64,000 bases of DNA from Rhizobiales bacterium GAS188. GTDB taxonomy: Bacteria; Pseudomonadota; Alphaproteobacteria; Rhizobiales; Beijerinckiaceae. The stretch covers positions 5,270,001-5,334,000 of the forward strand of contig FNSS01000001.1 of NCBI GenBank assembly GCA_900104855.1, written 5' to 3'. The notes beneath the pieces were generated by a model. That model ran no database searches and was not told where the DNA came from. It saw nothing but the letters and a program-made list of their open reading frames with translations. A program made the translations under genes and the position numbers. Shown here one piece after another: positions 44,880-53,663 of the stretch; position 1 is the stretch's first letter, and each line of letters opens with the position of its first letter.

Positions 44880-45573
44880 CGCGCCCATTCTCGAGGTGAG
44901 GAACCTGCGCACCGCCTATGGTCGAAGCCAGGTGCTGTTCGACCTGTCGCTCGCGGTCGGCTCGCCGGGTGCGGTGGCGATCCTCGGCCGTAACGGCGCC
45001 GGCAAGACGACCTTGTTGCGCACCATCGTCGGCGAGCTCAGCCCGCAGGGCGGAGAGGTGCGGTTCGCGGGCGAGGACGCCACGCGGGCGCCGACCGAGA
45101 CGCGCATCCGCCGCGGCCTCGGCTACGTGCCCCAGGAGCATTCGATCTTCGCGCGGCTATCGGTGCGCGAGAACCTTCTGGTCGGCGTGCTCGGCTCCAA
45201 GGACAAATCGATGATCGATCACGTCCTGACGATCTTCCCCAAGCTTGCGGCGCGCCTCAAGCAACAGGCCGGGACGCTGTCCGGCGGCGAGCGCAAGATG
45301 CTGGCGGTCGCGCGGGCGCTGCTCGGCAAGCCCAAGCTCCTGCTCCTGGACGAACCGACCGAAGGCGTGTGGATCGGCGTGATCGAGGAAATCGCCGAGC
45401 GCCTCAAGGAGCTGGCACGCGACATCGCGCTCGTGATCGTCGAACAGCATCTGGCGCTGGCGCTGAGCGTCGCCGACCATGCCTATGTGCTGGAGCGGGG
45501 CAGGGTGGTGCTCGCCGGCACCTCGGAAATCGTCAAGAATGATCCGCGGCTCTTGCGGTATCTCGCGCCATAA
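44872..45573 (+). CDS. Urea/amide-type ABC ATP-binding protein (LivF/UrtE-like), set 2
   Basis: 233 residues from a GTG at 44872, with AGGAGG 12 bases upstream; it overlaps the preceding gene by 8 bp. Walker A GRNGAGKTTLLRTIVG near residue 37, YVPQEHSIFARLSVRENLLVGV near 85, signature LSGGERKMLAVARALLGKP near 132, Walker B LLLLDEPTEGVWIGVIEEI near 153, with an unusual VWIGV after the Walker B Glu where LivF proteins usually have proline-rich sequence. H-loop VEQHLALALSV near 190. It completes transporter set 2. Confidence 0.93.
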   Translation: MSDAPILEVRNLRTAYGRSQVLFDLSLAVGSPGAVAILGRNGAGKTTLLRTIVGELSPQGGEVRFAGEDATRAPTETRIRRGLGYVPQEHSIFARLSVRENLLVGVLGSKDKSMIDHVLTIFPKLAARLKQQAGTLSGGERKMLAVARALLGKPKLLLLDEPTEGVWIGVIEEIAERLKELARDIALVIVEQHLALALSVADHAYVLERGRVVLAGTSEIVKNDPRLLRYLAP

Positions 45574-45603
45574 ATCGGAAAGTCAGGAGAGGGAGAGACC
45601 ATC

Positions 45604-47118
45604 ATGCCCGTCACAATACCTACGCCGGACCAGCTCAAGGAGGTCGCCGACGTGGTCGGCCTGTCGCTCACCGATGCCGATATCGCCTCGTTCATCTCGC
45701 TGATGGCGCCGAGCATCGCTGGCTACAATGTGGTCGACGCGCTTCCCGACAACCTGCCGCAGGTGAAATATCCGCGCACGCCTGGCTACCGGCCCGACGC
45801 ATCCGAGAACCCGCAAAACGCCTGGTATGTGAAGACCACCGTCAAGGGTGCGACCAAGGGTAAGCTTGCCGGCAAGACGGTGGTGCTCAAGGACAATGTG
45901 ATGCTGGCCGGCGTGCCGATGATGAACGGCGCAGCGACCCTCGAAGGCTATGTGCCGGAGATCGACGCCACGGTCGCCACCCGCATCCTCGATGCCGGCG
46001 GCACCATCCTCGGCAAGGCGCATTGCGAATATTTCTGCCTGTCCGGGGGCAGCCACACCAACGCGACCGGGCCGGTGCACAATCCCCACAAACACGGCTA
46101 TTCGGCCGGCGGCTCCTCGTCCGGCAGCGCCGTGCTCGTCTCCAAGGGCGAGGTCGACATGGCGATCGGCGGCGACCAGGGCGGCTCGATCCGCATGCCG
46201 GCCTCCTTCTGCGGCATTTACGGCATGAAGGCGACCCATGGCCTCGTGCCCTATACCGGCATCATGCCGATCGAGATCTATATCGACCATACCGGGCCGA
46301 TGACCGCGACCGTGAAGGACAATGCGCTGCTGCTCGACGTGATCGCCGGGCCCGATGGCTATGATCCGAGGCAATATGCGCCGAAGGTCAAGAATTATTC
46401 GAAATCGCTCGAGGAGGGCATCGCCGGGCTGCGCATCGGCATCCTCAAGGAGGGGTTCGGCCATGCGAATGCGGAGAAAGACGTCGACGCCAAGGTGAGG
46501 AAGGCCGCGAAGCTGCTCGGCAAGCTCGGCGCCACGCTGACCGAGGTGTCGATCCCCATGCATCACCTCGCCGGCCCGCTCTGGCTGCCCATCGGCGTCG
46601 AGGGCCTGACCCAGACGATGATGTGGGGCGACGGCTACGGGCTCAGCCGCCCGGATCTCTATGTGACCAGCCTGATGGATCACCATCGGAGCTGGCGTCA
46701 TCGCGCCAATGAGCTCAGCGAGACGACGAAGCTGTTCACGCTGCTCGGCACCTATATCAACATGAACCATGGCAGCCGCTATTACGGCAAGGCCATGAAC
46801 ATCACCCGCAAGCTGACGGCTGCCTATGACGAGGCCCTGTCGACCTATGATCTCCTGCTGCTGCCGACGACGCCGATGAAAGCCCAGAAAATGCCGGAGC
46901 CCGGCGCGCCCCGGCAGGAAGTCGTCGACCGGGCGCTCGAGATGATCGCCAATACGGCGCCCTTCGACATCACGCATCATCCGGCCATGGCGGTACCCTG
47001 CGGCATGAGCGAGGGCTTGCCGGTCAGCATGATGCTCGTCGGCAAGCATTGGGACGAGCCGACCATCTACCGCGCCGCCTATGCGTTCGAGCAGGCGCAG
47101 GATTGGCGGACGATGTGA
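45604..47118 (+). CDS. Amidase (amidase-signature family), copy 2
   Basis: 504 residues; ribosome site AGGAGAGGGAGAG just before the ATG. The catalytic lysine is in VLKDNVMLAGVPMM, the serine pair in SAGGSSSGSAVLVSKG, and GGDQGGSIRMPASFCGIYGMKATHG follows. Length and blocks match the paralogue at 31656-33173. It closes the island, 30 bp after transporter set 2, so the enzyme is probably made together with that importer. It ends 13 bp from the convergent msrA gene. Amide substrate not determined. Confidence 0.93.
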   Translation: MPVTIPTPDQLKEVADVVGLSLTDADIASFISLMAPSIAGYNVVDALPDNLPQVKYPRTPGYRPDASENPQNAWYVKTTVKGATKGKLAGKTVVLKDNVMLAGVPMMNGAATLEGYVPEIDATVATRILDAGGTILGKAHCEYFCLSGGSHTNATGPVHNPHKHGYSAGGSSSGSAVLVSKGEVDMAIGGDQGGSIRMPASFCGIYGMKATHGLVPYTGIMPIEIYIDHTGPMTATVKDNALLLDVIAGPDGYDPRQYAPKVKNYSKSLEEGIAGLRIGILKEGFGHANAEKDVDAKVRKAAKLLGKLGATLTEVSIPMHHLAGPLWLPIGVEGLTQTMMWGDGYGLSRPDLYVTSLMDHHRSWRHRANELSETTKLFTLLGTYINMNHGSRYYGKAMNITRKLTAAYDEALSTYDLLLLPTTPMKAQKMPEPGAPRQEVVDRALEMIANTAPFDITHHPAMAVPCGMSEGLPVSMMLVGKHWDEPTIYRAAYAFEQAQDWRTM

Positions 47119-47131
47119 CGTAGGCGCACGC

Positions 47132-47851
47132 TCACAGCGAAGCGTCTTTGGGCGACAGCGCGGCTGCCGTGTCGCTGTAGAGATCCGGATAGATGCGCTT
47201 CAGGTTGGCGATCTTCGGCAGGTCGTTGATGACGATGTAGGCCGAGTGGGGGTTATGGATCAGGTAATCCTGATGATAGGCCTCCGCCGCATAGAAGCCC
47301 TTTAGCGCTTCGACACGTGTCACGATCGGCTTGCTGAAGGCATGCAAGGCGTCCAGCTGCGTCACATAGGCACGCGCGACGCGTTCCTGCGCCGAATTGG
47401 CATAGAAGATTTCCGAACGATAGCTCGGGCCGCTATCCGGGCCCTGACGGTCCAATTGCGTCGGGTCATGAGCGACCGAGAAGAAGACCTGCAGGATCTG
47501 ACCGTATGAGACCTGCTTGGGATCGAATGTGACCTGAACGGATTCGGCATGGCCGGTCGTCTCGGTGCTGACCTGTTCGTAGGTTGCCGTGCTCTTTTCC
47601 CCGCCCGAATAACCGGCGACCACCCGGCGCACGCCTTTGACATGTTCGAACACGCCCTGCTGCCCCCAGAAGCAGCCGCCCGCCAGCACTGCCGTCTCGA
47701 GGCCGTCCGTCGCAGCCGTCGCGTCCACCGCCGCCTTCGGCAAAACTCTCGGCGCCTCTTCGGCACGAGCCACGAGGCCATAGAACGCGGCTCCGGCCGC
47801 GCAGAACGATAACAGAATCATGCCCAACGGACGCTTTGTCCCTGCCGCCAT
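47132..47851 (-). CDS. msrA: Peptide-methionine (S)-S-oxide reductase, exported
   Basis: 239 residues. A signal peptide (residues 1-30, cleaved near ARAEE) predicts a periplasmic enzyme, less common than the cytosolic form. The MsrA domain spans about 50-220: AVLAGGCFWGQQGVFEHVKGV with the catalytic Cys, GYSGGEKSTATYEQVSTETTGHAESVQVTFDP, FFSVAHDPTQLDRQGPDSGPSYRS and AEAYHQDYL. It repairs methionine-S-sulfoxide in envelope proteins. No msrB is adjacent. Confidence 0.95.
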   Translation of the reverse strand: MAAGTKRPLGMILLSFCAAGAAFYGLVARAEEAPRVLPKAAVDATAATDGLETAVLAGGCFWGQQGVFEHVKGVRRVVAGYSGGEKSTATYEQVSTETTGHAESVQVTFDPKQVSYGQILQVFFSVAHDPTQLDRQGPDSGPSYRSEIFYANSAQERVARAYVTQLDALHAFSKPIVTRVEALKGFYAAEAYHQDYLIHNPHSAYIVINDLPKIANLKRIYPDLYSDTAAALSPKDASL

Positions 47852-48006
47852 GTTCGCCTCCGTTCGCCGATAGCTGAATATACCGAGAGCTAGTGAAGGT
47901 AGTCGGGCCGATCAACCTCGTGGCGAGCCTGCGCCGCACCCTCGCGGTCCCGCCGCGTACACATCCTCGTGTTTCGCCTTCACAAAGATCGTGAGGACGG
48001 CGCCCT

Positions 48007-48052
48007 GGGACAGCGACCGTCTCGGTCGCCCTTCCTTCGCGGCGGCGCGCCA
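48007..48052. repeat. Partial dispersed element, family B
   Basis: GGGACAGCGACCGTCTCGGTCGCCCTTCCTTCGCGGCGGCG carries the GCGACCG/CGGTCGC stem and the start of the element, but not the second end. It lies between msrA and cpdB (47852-48070); nothing else is seen there. Confidence 0.7.
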
Positions 48053-48070
48053 CCTCGGTGAAACCCGGTC

Positions 48071-50065
48071 CTAACTCCCCAGTGTCACCGTGAACTTGGC
48101 AAAGCCGTCCCCGCCATCTCCCGCGAAGCTGACGCCCGGAACCGATGCCGCGACCTCCTTGGCGGCCGGGTTGGTCAACAGGACGATCTTGCGCGCGCCA
48201 GTGACCGGCAGGAGATGCCAGTTGCGGTCGGGCTTGGGCGAGACGGCGCCGGCTGCCGCGAGATAATGGGCGATGATGTCGCGCGAATAATCGGGCGCAT
48301 CGAGGATAATCGCCTTCGAGTCGAGGCCGGCGAAATTGCCCCCGCCGCCGGCACGGTAATTATTGGTGACGACCGCGAAGACGTCGTCCTTTTGCACGGG
48401 CTTGCCGCCATAGGCGAGATCGACGATGCGTCTCGCGCCGGCATTCTGCGGCTTGCCGTCGACATCGAATTTGGAGGGCTGCGACAGGTCGATCGCATAG
48501 GTGACGCCATGGATCATGTCGAAATTATAGGGCGGGAAATCGAGCCTCACGAGGCTCTGCTCCTCCTCCGTCGCCTTGATCTGGTTGAAGATCCCGGCCG
48601 AGCGCTCGAGCCAATCGGCGAGCTGCGCGCCTGAGATCCGCACCACCTTCAAGGTGTTGGGAAAGACATAGATGTCGGCTGCGTTCTTCAGCGCGATATC
48701 GCCTGCCGCCACGTCCGTATAGGCCGAGGGGCCACCGCGCCCGCCCGCCTTGAAGGGGGCGACGGCGGAGAGCAGCGGCAGGCCCGCGTGGGGAGTGCTG
48801 GCGAGGAGCGGCTTCGCGTACCAGATCTGCGCGTCCGAGATCAGCTGCGTCAGGGCGCTGTCGGTGATCAGCGAGAAATAGGATTCGAGCCGCAAGGCGG
48901 TCTTGCCGACGGGCTTCCTCACATAGCTCAAGGTCGCGTCGTGGTCCTTGGCGAGCTTGGTCGCGAAGATCGGCGCCGGCTCGACGAGCGATTGGATCTT
49001 CCCGCCATCGCGCTTGTAGATCGGCAAGGCCGCGACCTCGGATGACAGGACATGGAAGCGCCCGCCATCCTTCTGCAGCACGAGGTCGATCTGGCCGAGA
49101 TGGCTGCCCCAGAAGCCGGCCATCACCGCCGGCACGCCGTTGAGCATGCCCTTCTGCTGGTCGACGCCCTCGCCAGTGACATAGCCAGGCCCCGGAAAGA
49201 CACGATGGGCGTGGCCGGTGAAGATCACGTCGATGCCGGTCAGGCGCGAGAGATGGAAGGCGGCGTTCTCGTCCTTCTCGCCCGGAGACGCGGTCGAGAT
49301 GCCGGTATGGGCGAGGGCGATGACGAGGTCGACGCCCTGCTCGCGAATCTCGGGAAGATAAGCGCTGGAGGTTTCGACGATGTCGCGTGTATCGACCTTG
49401 CCGCGCAGATGCGCGTCGTCCCACTGCATGATCTGCGGCGGGACCACGCCGATGATCCCGAGCTTGAGTTTATGCGCATTGCCGGCCTCGTCCGTGACCT
49501 CGCGCTCGAGGATCAGATACGGCTTGAGGTAAGTCGCATCGAGGCGCGGATTGGCGCGCAGCGCTCCCTTGACGAGGTTGGCGCAGCAGATCGGGAAATT
49601 CGCGGGCGTGATCGACTTGTCGAGGAAGTCGAGGCCGTAATTGAATTCGTGATTGCCGAGGGTCGCGGCATCGTAACCGAGGAGATTCATGGCGGCCATC
49701 ACCGGATGGACCTCGCCGTTCTTCAGGCCGCGCTCGAGGGCGATCAGCTCGCCCATCGGGCTGCCCTGCAGGAAATCCCCATTGTCGAAGAGCAGCGAGT
49801 TCCTGGCGCCCGATCGCGCCATCGTGATCAGGGTCGCGAGCTTGGAAAGACCGACCGTGTCGTCGGGCGCATCGCGATAATAGTCATAGGGCAGGAGGTT
49901 GACATGGATGTCGGTCGTCTCGAGCAGGCGCAGCTTCACGGTTCCGGCAGCTCCTTGCGCCAAAGCGCCTGAGAGCGGCGCGAGCGCTGCTGTTCCGGCA
50001 AGGCTTCCCATGGTGGCGATCAGCTTCCGACGGTCGAGGTTGCGATCCAAGATAAGCGGGGACAT
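48071..50065 (-). CDS. cpdB: 2',3'-cyclic-nucleotide 2'-phosphodiesterase/3'-nucleotidase
   Basis: 664 residues, typical length. A Tat signal is visible (LDRRKLIATMGSLAGTAALA, residues 10-29), so it is exported to the periplasm. The metallophosphoesterase domain (about 45-330) shows LETTDIHVNLLPYDYY, LFDNGDFLQGSPMGE, LGNHEFNYGLDFLD, ALAHTGIS and TGHAHRVFPGP. The 5'-nucleotidase C-terminal domain (about 380-600) shows LPLLSAVAPFKAGGRGGPSAYTD and NNYRAGGGGNFAG. It hydrolyses 2',3'-cyclic nucleotides and 3'-nucleotides for phosphate and nucleoside scavenging. Confidence 0.93.
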   Translation of the reverse strand: MSPLILDRNLDRRKLIATMGSLAGTAALAPLSGALAQGAAGTVKLRLLETTDIHVNLLPYDYYRDAPDDTVGLSKLATLITMARSGARNSLLFDNGDFLQGSPMGELIALERGLKNGEVHPVMAAMNLLGYDAATLGNHEFNYGLDFLDKSITPANFPICCANLVKGALRANPRLDATYLKPYLILEREVTDEAGNAHKLKLGIIGVVPPQIMQWDDAHLRGKVDTRDIVETSSAYLPEIREQGVDLVIALAHTGISTASPGEKDENAAFHLSRLTGIDVIFTGHAHRVFPGPGYVTGEGVDQQKGMLNGVPAVMAGFWGSHLGQIDLVLQKDGGRFHVLSSEVAALPIYKRDGGKIQSLVEPAPIFATKLAKDHDATLSYVRKPVGKTALRLESYFSLITDSALTQLISDAQIWYAKPLLASTPHAGLPLLSAVAPFKAGGRGGPSAYTDVAAGDIALKNAADIYVFPNTLKVVRISGAQLADWLERSAGIFNQIKATEEEQSLVRLDFPPYNFDMIHGVTYAIDLSQPSKFDVDGKPQNAGARRIVDLAYGGKPVQKDDVFAVVTNNYRAGGGGNFAGLDSKAIILDAPDYSRDIIAHYLAAAGAVSPKPDRNWHLLPVTGARKIVLLTNPAAKEVAASVPGVSFAGDGGDGFAKFTVTLGS

Positions 50066-50143
50066 CGAGGCCTCCTCTTCGATCCAGCCCGAAGATTAAT
50101 GCTGATCGCGCCCTGCGTCGATATGGGAGGCGAGGCTTCCTTT

Positions 50144-50248
50144 GGGACCGCGGGCGTCCACTTGGGAACGCGGGCGTCCCGCCCGCCCTTGCGACGGTGG
50201 GGCTGGCGCAGGGCTTGGAAGAAGGGCGACCGAGACGGTCGCGGTCCC
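50144..50248. repeat. Dispersed intergenic element, family B
   Basis: Bounded by GGGACCGCG (50144) and CGCGGTCCC (to 50248). The left end is doubled (GGGACCGCGGGCGTCC then GGAACGCGGGCGTCCC), and the right end has the GCGACCGAGACGGTCGC stem. It lies between cpdB and pyrF (50066-50305). Confidence 0.85.
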
Positions 50249-50305
50249 AGGGCGTTCCGGGCAATCGAGAGGCCGGGTGATGAGCCGCAGCGCTCGCTGC
50301 CTCGC

Positions 50306-51211
50306 CTAGCCTGCGTCGCGAATACCAAGATGGTCGTTCGCCACGGCGAGCTTGAAGCCGGCGATCCTGTCGAGAATGAGCCGGCCGTAATCGGTGGCCG
50401 ACATGGCGCGATCGTCGACACGGGTCAGGCCGCGCGAGACGGGAACCAGCAGGTCGCCCGGCGATTGGCCGCGCAGAGAATGGATGGTGGCCGGGTCTCC
50501 GCCTTGGGCACCCAAGCCTGGCGCCAGGATAATCGAGTGCGGCAGCAATTGCCGCAGGCGCCGGCCCTCATGCGGCACCGTCGCTCCGACCACGGCCCCG
50601 ACGGGGCTGAGTCTCGATAGCTCGCGGTGTTGCTCTGCCATACCTCCGATCAGGTCGGCCAGCCGATCCGAGACCAGACGGTTGCCGGCCAACCTGTCCT
50701 GGAGCCAGCCGGCTCCGGGGTTCGACGTCCGGCACAGCACGAACAATCCCTTGCCGAAGCTGCGCACGCAGGCGAGGAACGGTTCGAGCGTGCCGGGGCC
50801 CATCAGCGGGTTCACAGTCAGGCAATCGACCTCGAAGTCATCATTTCCACCGGCCGAAGCTGGCGTTAGATAGGCGCGCGCATAAGCGGCGGCAGTCGCG
50901 CCGATATCGCCGCGCTTGGCGTCGAGAATGACACCCATTCCCGCAGCCTTGGCTCTCTTGATACCGGAGGCCAAAGCCGCAAGCCCGCGCAGGCCGCAGG
51001 CTTCGAAATAGGCGGACTGGAATTTGACGAAGCCGACCTGACCTTCGATCGTGGCGAGGATAAAGTCGACATATCGACCTATCCAATCATGATCCCGATC
51101 CCGCTCGAAGTATGCCGGGACATCGGGCAGATGCGGGTCGATCCCGGCAACGAGCTCGCCGAATTTGCCGACATTGACCTCGACACGTTCACACCATGAC
51201 ATGTCGGTCAT
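50306..51211 (-). CDS. pyrF: Orotidine-5'-phosphate decarboxylase (type 2)
   Basis: 301 residues from the ATG at 51211; the longer open frame to 51895 runs over the protease gene and is a shadow. Length and blocks are those of the long (type 2) enzyme: VGFVKFQSAYFEACGLRGL near residue 60, the catalytic VILDAKRGDIGATAAAYARAYL near 92, DCLTVNPLMGPGTLEPFL near 128, FVLCRTSNPGA near 152, and ILAPGLGAQGGDP near 235. It makes UMP from OMP, the last step of pyrimidine synthesis. It stands alone. Confidence 0.95.
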   Translation of the reverse strand: MTDMSWCERVEVNVGKFGELVAGIDPHLPDVPAYFERDRDHDWIGRYVDFILATIEGQVGFVKFQSAYFEACGLRGLAALASGIKRAKAAGMGVILDAKRGDIGATAAAYARAYLTPASAGGNDDFEVDCLTVNPLMGPGTLEPFLACVRSFGKGLFVLCRTSNPGAGWLQDRLAGNRLVSDRLADLIGGMAEQHRELSRLSPVGAVVGATVPHEGRRLRQLLPHSIILAPGLGAQGGDPATIHSLRGQSPGDLLVPVSRGLTRVDDRAMSATDYGRLILDRIAGFKLAVANDHLGIRDAG

Positions 51212-51252
51212 TGCGCCCCCTGGCCTTGCCGCGATCCGTGGGTAGGCAAACG

Positions 51253-52107
51253 CTAGTGCCCGTTGCCTCCGCCGCCTTCGCCGACGCCGCGCAGGACAGG
51301 GCGCGGCGCCGGCGCAGCCGGTCCTCCGCCCGAACGCGACAGCATGCGCGTCGAAATCTCCGCGGGGAGCGCCACCGGCGTCGCGAAAGTGACGCCGGCG
51401 CAAGGCACCTTGCCGCGTTCCGCATCCGCGAGGCTGACCAGCCCGACCAGCACATTCTGGGAAAAGTTCTCGATCACGATCGGACCGCCCGAATCGCCGA
51501 GGCAGGCGCTGCGGCCGCGCCCTTCGGGCGTACCGTCCGCGGTGAGCGCGAGGCTCGGCACGCCGATATTGGCGATGCCGGCGACGCGCAGATGGGCGAA
51601 GCGCAGCTTGCCGGCGGTGGCGCGGTCGCCGAAGCGGCTGAGCCCGAAGCCCGAAACCGTCACTTCGCTCGAGGGGCTGAGCTGGCCGAGATCGCTCGAA
51701 ATCACGAGCGGCTTCATATCGCCTCCAAGAGGCTCGGAAAGCTCGAGAATAGCGATGTCGAGGCCCGTCTGCCGGTCGGGACGTCCCTTGAGCTTGAAAG
51801 CGGGGTTGCGGGCCGCCGAGGCGACGCCGATCACGGTCGGCACGAAATTGCGATCGAAGGCGATGACCCGGTATTTGGTCTTCTGCGTCACGCAATGCGC
51901 CGCGGTCAGCACGAGGTCGCGCGCGATCACCGCACCGGAACAGAGCTCGCCCTTCTGGCTCTGCACGATCACCGTATAGCGGCGCGCACCCGTCGAGCTC
52001 GAGGCATCCTCGCCGCCGACGATGGCGTGCGCCGGGGCGCCCGGCAATGCCAGAGCCGCCGCGACCGTCAGGACGCCGAGGGCAAGTGTCTTGCGGGCAT
52101 GTGTCAT
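51253..52107 (-). CDS. Secreted trypsin-like serine protease, copy 1
   Basis: 284 residues. Signal peptide to about residue 28 (APAHA), then the mature N-terminus IVGGEDASS typical of activated chymotrypsin-fold proteases. The triad is His in LTAAHCV (near 71), Asp in GLDIAILELSEP (near 117) and Ser in CLGDSGGPIVIENF (near 205). The C-terminal tail is proline/glycine rich (GGGPAAPAPRPVL...GGGGNGH). It would act in the periplasm or outside. A related gene lies 19 bp upstream on the same strand. Substrate unknown. Confidence 0.93.
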   Translation of the reverse strand: MTHARKTLALGVLTVAAALALPGAPAHAIVGGEDASSSTGARRYTVIVQSQKGELCSGAVIARDLVLTAAHCVTQKTKYRVIAFDRNFVPTVIGVASAARNPAFKLKGRPDRQTGLDIAILELSEPLGGDMKPLVISSDLGQLSPSSEVTVSGFGLSRFGDRATAGKLRFAHLRVAGIANIGVPSLALTADGTPEGRGRSACLGDSGGPIVIENFSQNVLVGLVSLADAERGKVPCAGVTFATPVALPAEISTRMLSRSGGGPAAPAPRPVLRGVGEGGGGNGH

Positions 52108-52126
52108 GGCGTGATCTTAGATCATC

Positions 52127-52951
52127 CTATCGTTCCGTCCAACGCGCCGCGGCGCCCCATTTGGCGAGCGTCGCGTCGATGAAGGCGCGTTGCGGAGCGA
52201 CCAGCACCCCTTGCGTCAACTTACCACAACGAGCGTTACCAGCTCCTTCCGCGAAGGCGATCACGGCGATGAGCGCCGCTCCGCCGTTGAGCATTCCGCC
52301 CCCGGAATCGCCTTCGCAGGCACCGGCTCGAACGCCTTCGGCCGGCGCCGCCCAGAGCAGGATCGTGCTGCGCCCATAGGGCTCGATGACCCGTAAAGTG
52401 GCAATCCGCGGCTTGCCCGACGAACTGCCTTTGCCTTCTTCGGCAAGCCCGTCTCCGGCCACCACGACGGCTTCGCCGGCGCCCGGCGCCTCTCCTGAGG
52501 CAAGCGTCGTCGGCCCATAATTTGCCGGCAAAGTTTCTGGCAGCTGGATGAGGGCGAGATCGACCGAACGCCGTCTCGTGCCCGCGGCATTCGGCACATA
52601 GGCGGGGTGCACGGCGCTGGCCCTGGGCGCGATCAGATGCGGCGAGCCGGGAGCAGCGTCTGGCGTCGGTGCGTAGACCCGGATCTGCCGGCCCCTGGGC
52701 AGGCAATGGCCCGCGGTCAACACCACTTGCGGCGCCACGAGCACCCCGGAGCAGGCGGCGCCGCCTTCGGCGAGCACCATCACCAGGCTTTGCCGCATGG
52801 CGCCCTCCGCGGGGTTGCCGCCGACGACCGCGAGGGCGGGTTGCGCCGTGGACAGGAGGGCGGCGAGCGCCATGGCGGCGCCGGTCGCCAACTCCCGACC
52901 GATCAGATTGTGTCGGCGGATTCGATCTCGAGGCAGCTTCATCGACGACAT
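52127..52951 (-). CDS. Secreted trypsin-like serine protease, copy 2
   Basis: 274 residues from the ATG at 52951, which has GGAGCGAGG just before it; the ATG at 53038 lacks a ribosome site. Signal peptide ends near QPALA, then VVGGNPAEG. Triad: His in VLTAGHCLPRG, Asp in SVDLALIQLPETLP, Ser in CEGDSGGGMLNGG (third Gly replaces the usual Pro). The enzyme is divergent in sequence from copy 1 but has the same layout. The two may be cotranscribed. Upstream, divergently, lies the FeuN-like gene. Confidence 0.92.
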   Translation of the reverse strand: MSSMKLPRDRIRRHNLIGRELATGAAMALAALLSTAQPALAVVGGNPAEGAMRQSLVMVLAEGGAACSGVLVAPQVVLTAGHCLPRGRQIRVYAPTPDAAPGSPHLIAPRASAVHPAYVPNAAGTRRRSVDLALIQLPETLPANYGPTTLASGEAPGAGEAVVVAGDGLAEEGKGSSSGKPRIATLRVIEPYGRSTILLWAAPAEGVRAGACEGDSGGGMLNGGAALIAVIAFAEGAGNARCGKLTQGVLVAPQRAFIDATLAKWGAAARWTER

Positions 52952-53159
52952 CCTCGCTCCGGCCACTTCCATGCGGGTCGAAGCGGGATACCGCGACCGT
53001 GACGGTGAAGCTAGAATGGAGCGACCTCGCGCGTCCACCTTTTCGGATGCGCCGCCGGAGCCCCAAAACCGCCCGAGATGGCGCTCATCCTCTTGAAGGC
53101 TCGCGGCCGATCGGCGCGTTCAGGACAGGTTCAGTGGCTGCGCGCCACAGCAGGGCGGC

Positions 53160-53462
53160 ATGAATATGTTTCCCATTCTCGCTTTGACGGCCATCGGCTT
53201 CGTTCAGCCGGTGGCCGAGCCGTCGATGCCGAAGGTCGAGGCGTGCCTGACCGCGCACGAGAAGCGCGAGGCGATCGAGGAGCGGCGCGCCGTGCAGCCA
53301 CTGGTGGCGCTGAAGGCCGCCGGAGCAGGTGAGAAGATCCGTGCCGACTTGTGCAAGACCGAAGGGGGGCTCGTCTATCTGATCACGACGCTCGGCCCTA
53401 ACGGACATGTCTCGCGCGTCATCGTCGACGCCATGTCGGGCCAGCGCATGGGCGCGCGCTGA
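53160..53462 (+). CDS. Small exported PepSY-like protein, probable FeuN-type modulator
   Basis: 100 residues: a signal peptide (about 1-20, MNMFPILALTAIGFVQPVAE), then about 75 residues with PepSY-like spacing (EACLTAHEKREAIEERRAVQPLVAL and GGLVYLITTLGPNGHVSRVIVDAMSGQ) and two cysteines. It sits 200 bp ahead of feuP-feuQ on the same strand. In Sinorhizobium meliloti a small periplasmic protein, FeuN, is encoded beside feuPQ and restrains the FeuQ kinase. The same place, size and export support a similar role here, but the sequence match could not be tested. Confidence 0.7.
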   Translation: MNMFPILALTAIGFVQPVAEPSMPKVEACLTAHEKREAIEERRAVQPLVALKAAGAGEKIRADLCKTEGGLVYLITTLGPNGHVSRVIVDAMSGQRMGAR

Positions 53463-53663
53463 CAGCAGAGGTGCAAAGGTCTATGAGGGCGCCTTGCTTC
53501 CGGTCGGGCTTCGACGAAAGATGGCATTCGTCCGTGAAGGAGCTTGCCATCCGCGGAGGAGTTGACCGCAAGCTCTTGAATTGCTGAATAATAGTTTTGC
53601 CGAGGTCGCCAGGCAGGTTTGGTGCTGGATCTAGGATTGGCGGCGGATCGAGGAGAGGTGCAA

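Noticed and set aside
50306-51895. 529-codon frame extending pyrF upstream
   Set aside because: The added part is a shadow of the protease gene; the ATG at 51211 gives a standard type 2 enzyme.
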